From assembly GCA_965368405.1 (NCBI GenBank), contig CBDUMS010000128.1:1-6385 (forward strand): a DNA stretch of 6,385 nucleotides, given 5' to 3'. The notes below the pieces were generated by a model. The model was not told the DNA's origin, did not search any database, and was given only the letters and a program-made list of their open reading frames with translations. This document shows, piece after piece, positions 6,087 through 6,385 of this stretch. This stretch comes from S012-113 sp965368405. GTDB taxonomy: Bacteria; Bacteroidota; Bacteroidia; Cytophagales; Cyclobacteriaceae. The position numbers and the translations under genes were made by a program. The stretch's first letter is position 1. Each line of letters starts with the position of its first letter.

Positions 6087-6385
6087 CTAATCCTTTTGAG
6101 CGATTAATAGAAATAAGGGATAAAAACGTTTCCCATCTTCTTTGTCTATTTCCAGCTTATAGCAGATTTCATAGCTAGATATTGAAAATCCAATTTTCTT
6201 AAGTTTATCTTCGATTTCTCGACGATCGAACCCTAGATGACCGTGAAATTCGCCATCATGGAAACTACCATCCTCTTTGTCTAAGTCAATAATCGCAAGA
6301 TATCCTCCACTATTTAGCAGGTCATAAAACCTCTTTAATATAAACCGATCATCCGGGAGGTGATGTAATGTTAGTAAGAGATAAA
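6087..6385 (-). CDS. Class I SAM-dependent methyltransferase, C-terminal part (5' end beyond right edge)
   Basis: On the minus strand an open frame enters from the right edge and ends at TAG (6089-6087), giving 98 residues. Seen: LLLTLHHLPDD near the visible start, the post-motif III segment typical of UbiE/Methyltransf_11-like enzymes; FYDLLNSGGYLAIIDLDKEDGSFH, with the GG turn followed by a beta strand and the acidic DLDKEDG; HGHLGFDRREIEDKLKKIGF, the helix that ends in the conserved GF; then FYPLFLLIAQKD as the closing strand. The SAM-binding GxGxG motif I would lie outside the window, so cofactor binding is inferred from the fold. The substrate cannot be told. It lies 212 nt upstream of the permease on the same strand, far enough to suggest separate transcription. 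Confidence 0.85.
   Translation of the reverse strand, partial: YLLLTLHHLPDDRFILKRFYDLLNSGGYLAIIDLDKEDGSFHDGEFHGHLGFDRREIEDKLKKIGFSISSYEICYKLEIDKEDGKRFYPLFLLIAQKD

Noticed and set aside
6087..6385. The partial methyltransferase as EgtD (hercynine synthase), to pair with egtB.
   Set aside because: The visible C-terminus fits a small UbiE/Methyltransf_11-type enzyme, not the EgtD family, and it is 5.6 kb from egtB with unrelated genes between.
1..6385. Mobile elements, CRISPR arrays, tRNA/rRNA genes, or a defence or secondary-metabolite system.
   Set aside because: No transposase, integrase, terminal repeats, regularly spaced repeats or RNA gene signatures seen; all genes are intact or cut only by the window edge and fit ordinary chromosomal functions.

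Overview
The window reads as a chromosomal segment of a member of the Bacteroidota, probably a marine or free-living Cytophagales-type bacterium. This rests on AT-rich coding sequence, starts without a clear Shine-Dalgarno (A/T-rich leaders), an 811-residue two-domain FtsX/MacB-type permease of the kind that is expanded in that group, and signal-peptide style (cleavage before Gln). The genus cannot be fixed from sequence alone.

Layout, left to right. (1) 1-486, minus strand: the N-terminal 162 residues of an EgtB-type ergothioneine sulfoxide synthase (DinB-like iron-binding domain); the rest runs off the left edge. (2) 487-593: a 107-nt divergent intergenic region holding a 7+7 bp inverted repeat, a possible shared operator. 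(3) 594-1253, plus strand: an exported peroxiredoxin-like/thioredoxin-fold protein with a CPVC motif. (4) 1257-2288, minus: a membrane-anchored paraoxonase (PON1)-family six-bladed propeller lactonase/arylesterase with the calcium ligands and His dyad preserved; its stop lies only 3 nt from that of gene 3. (5) 2325-3356, minus: tryptophan 2,3-dioxygenase (kynA), 36 nt upstream of the PON-like gene and probably co-transcribed with it. (6) 3439-5874, minus: a large FtsX/MacB-type ABC permease without an ATPase beside it, 82 nt upstream of kynA. (7) 5875-6086: a 212-nt leader with a good sigma-54-like -24/-12 candidate for the permease. (8) 6087-6385, minus: the C-terminal 98 residues of a class I SAM-dependent methyltransferase, running off the right edge.

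Functionally this is mostly core metabolism and stress housekeeping. egtB (low-molecular-weight thiol antioxidant) and the peroxiredoxin-like gene diverge from a common control region, suggesting redox or stress co-control. kynA starts the kynurenine route of tryptophan catabolism, and the trailing PON-family hydrolase may be a metabolic partner, although no other kynurenine gene is visible. I see no mobile element, CRISPR array, RNA gene or defence system. The most interesting observations are regulatory (the sigma-54-like promoter and the divergent inverted repeat) and contextual (the kynA-PON pairing and the long, eukaryote-like form of the dioxygenase).
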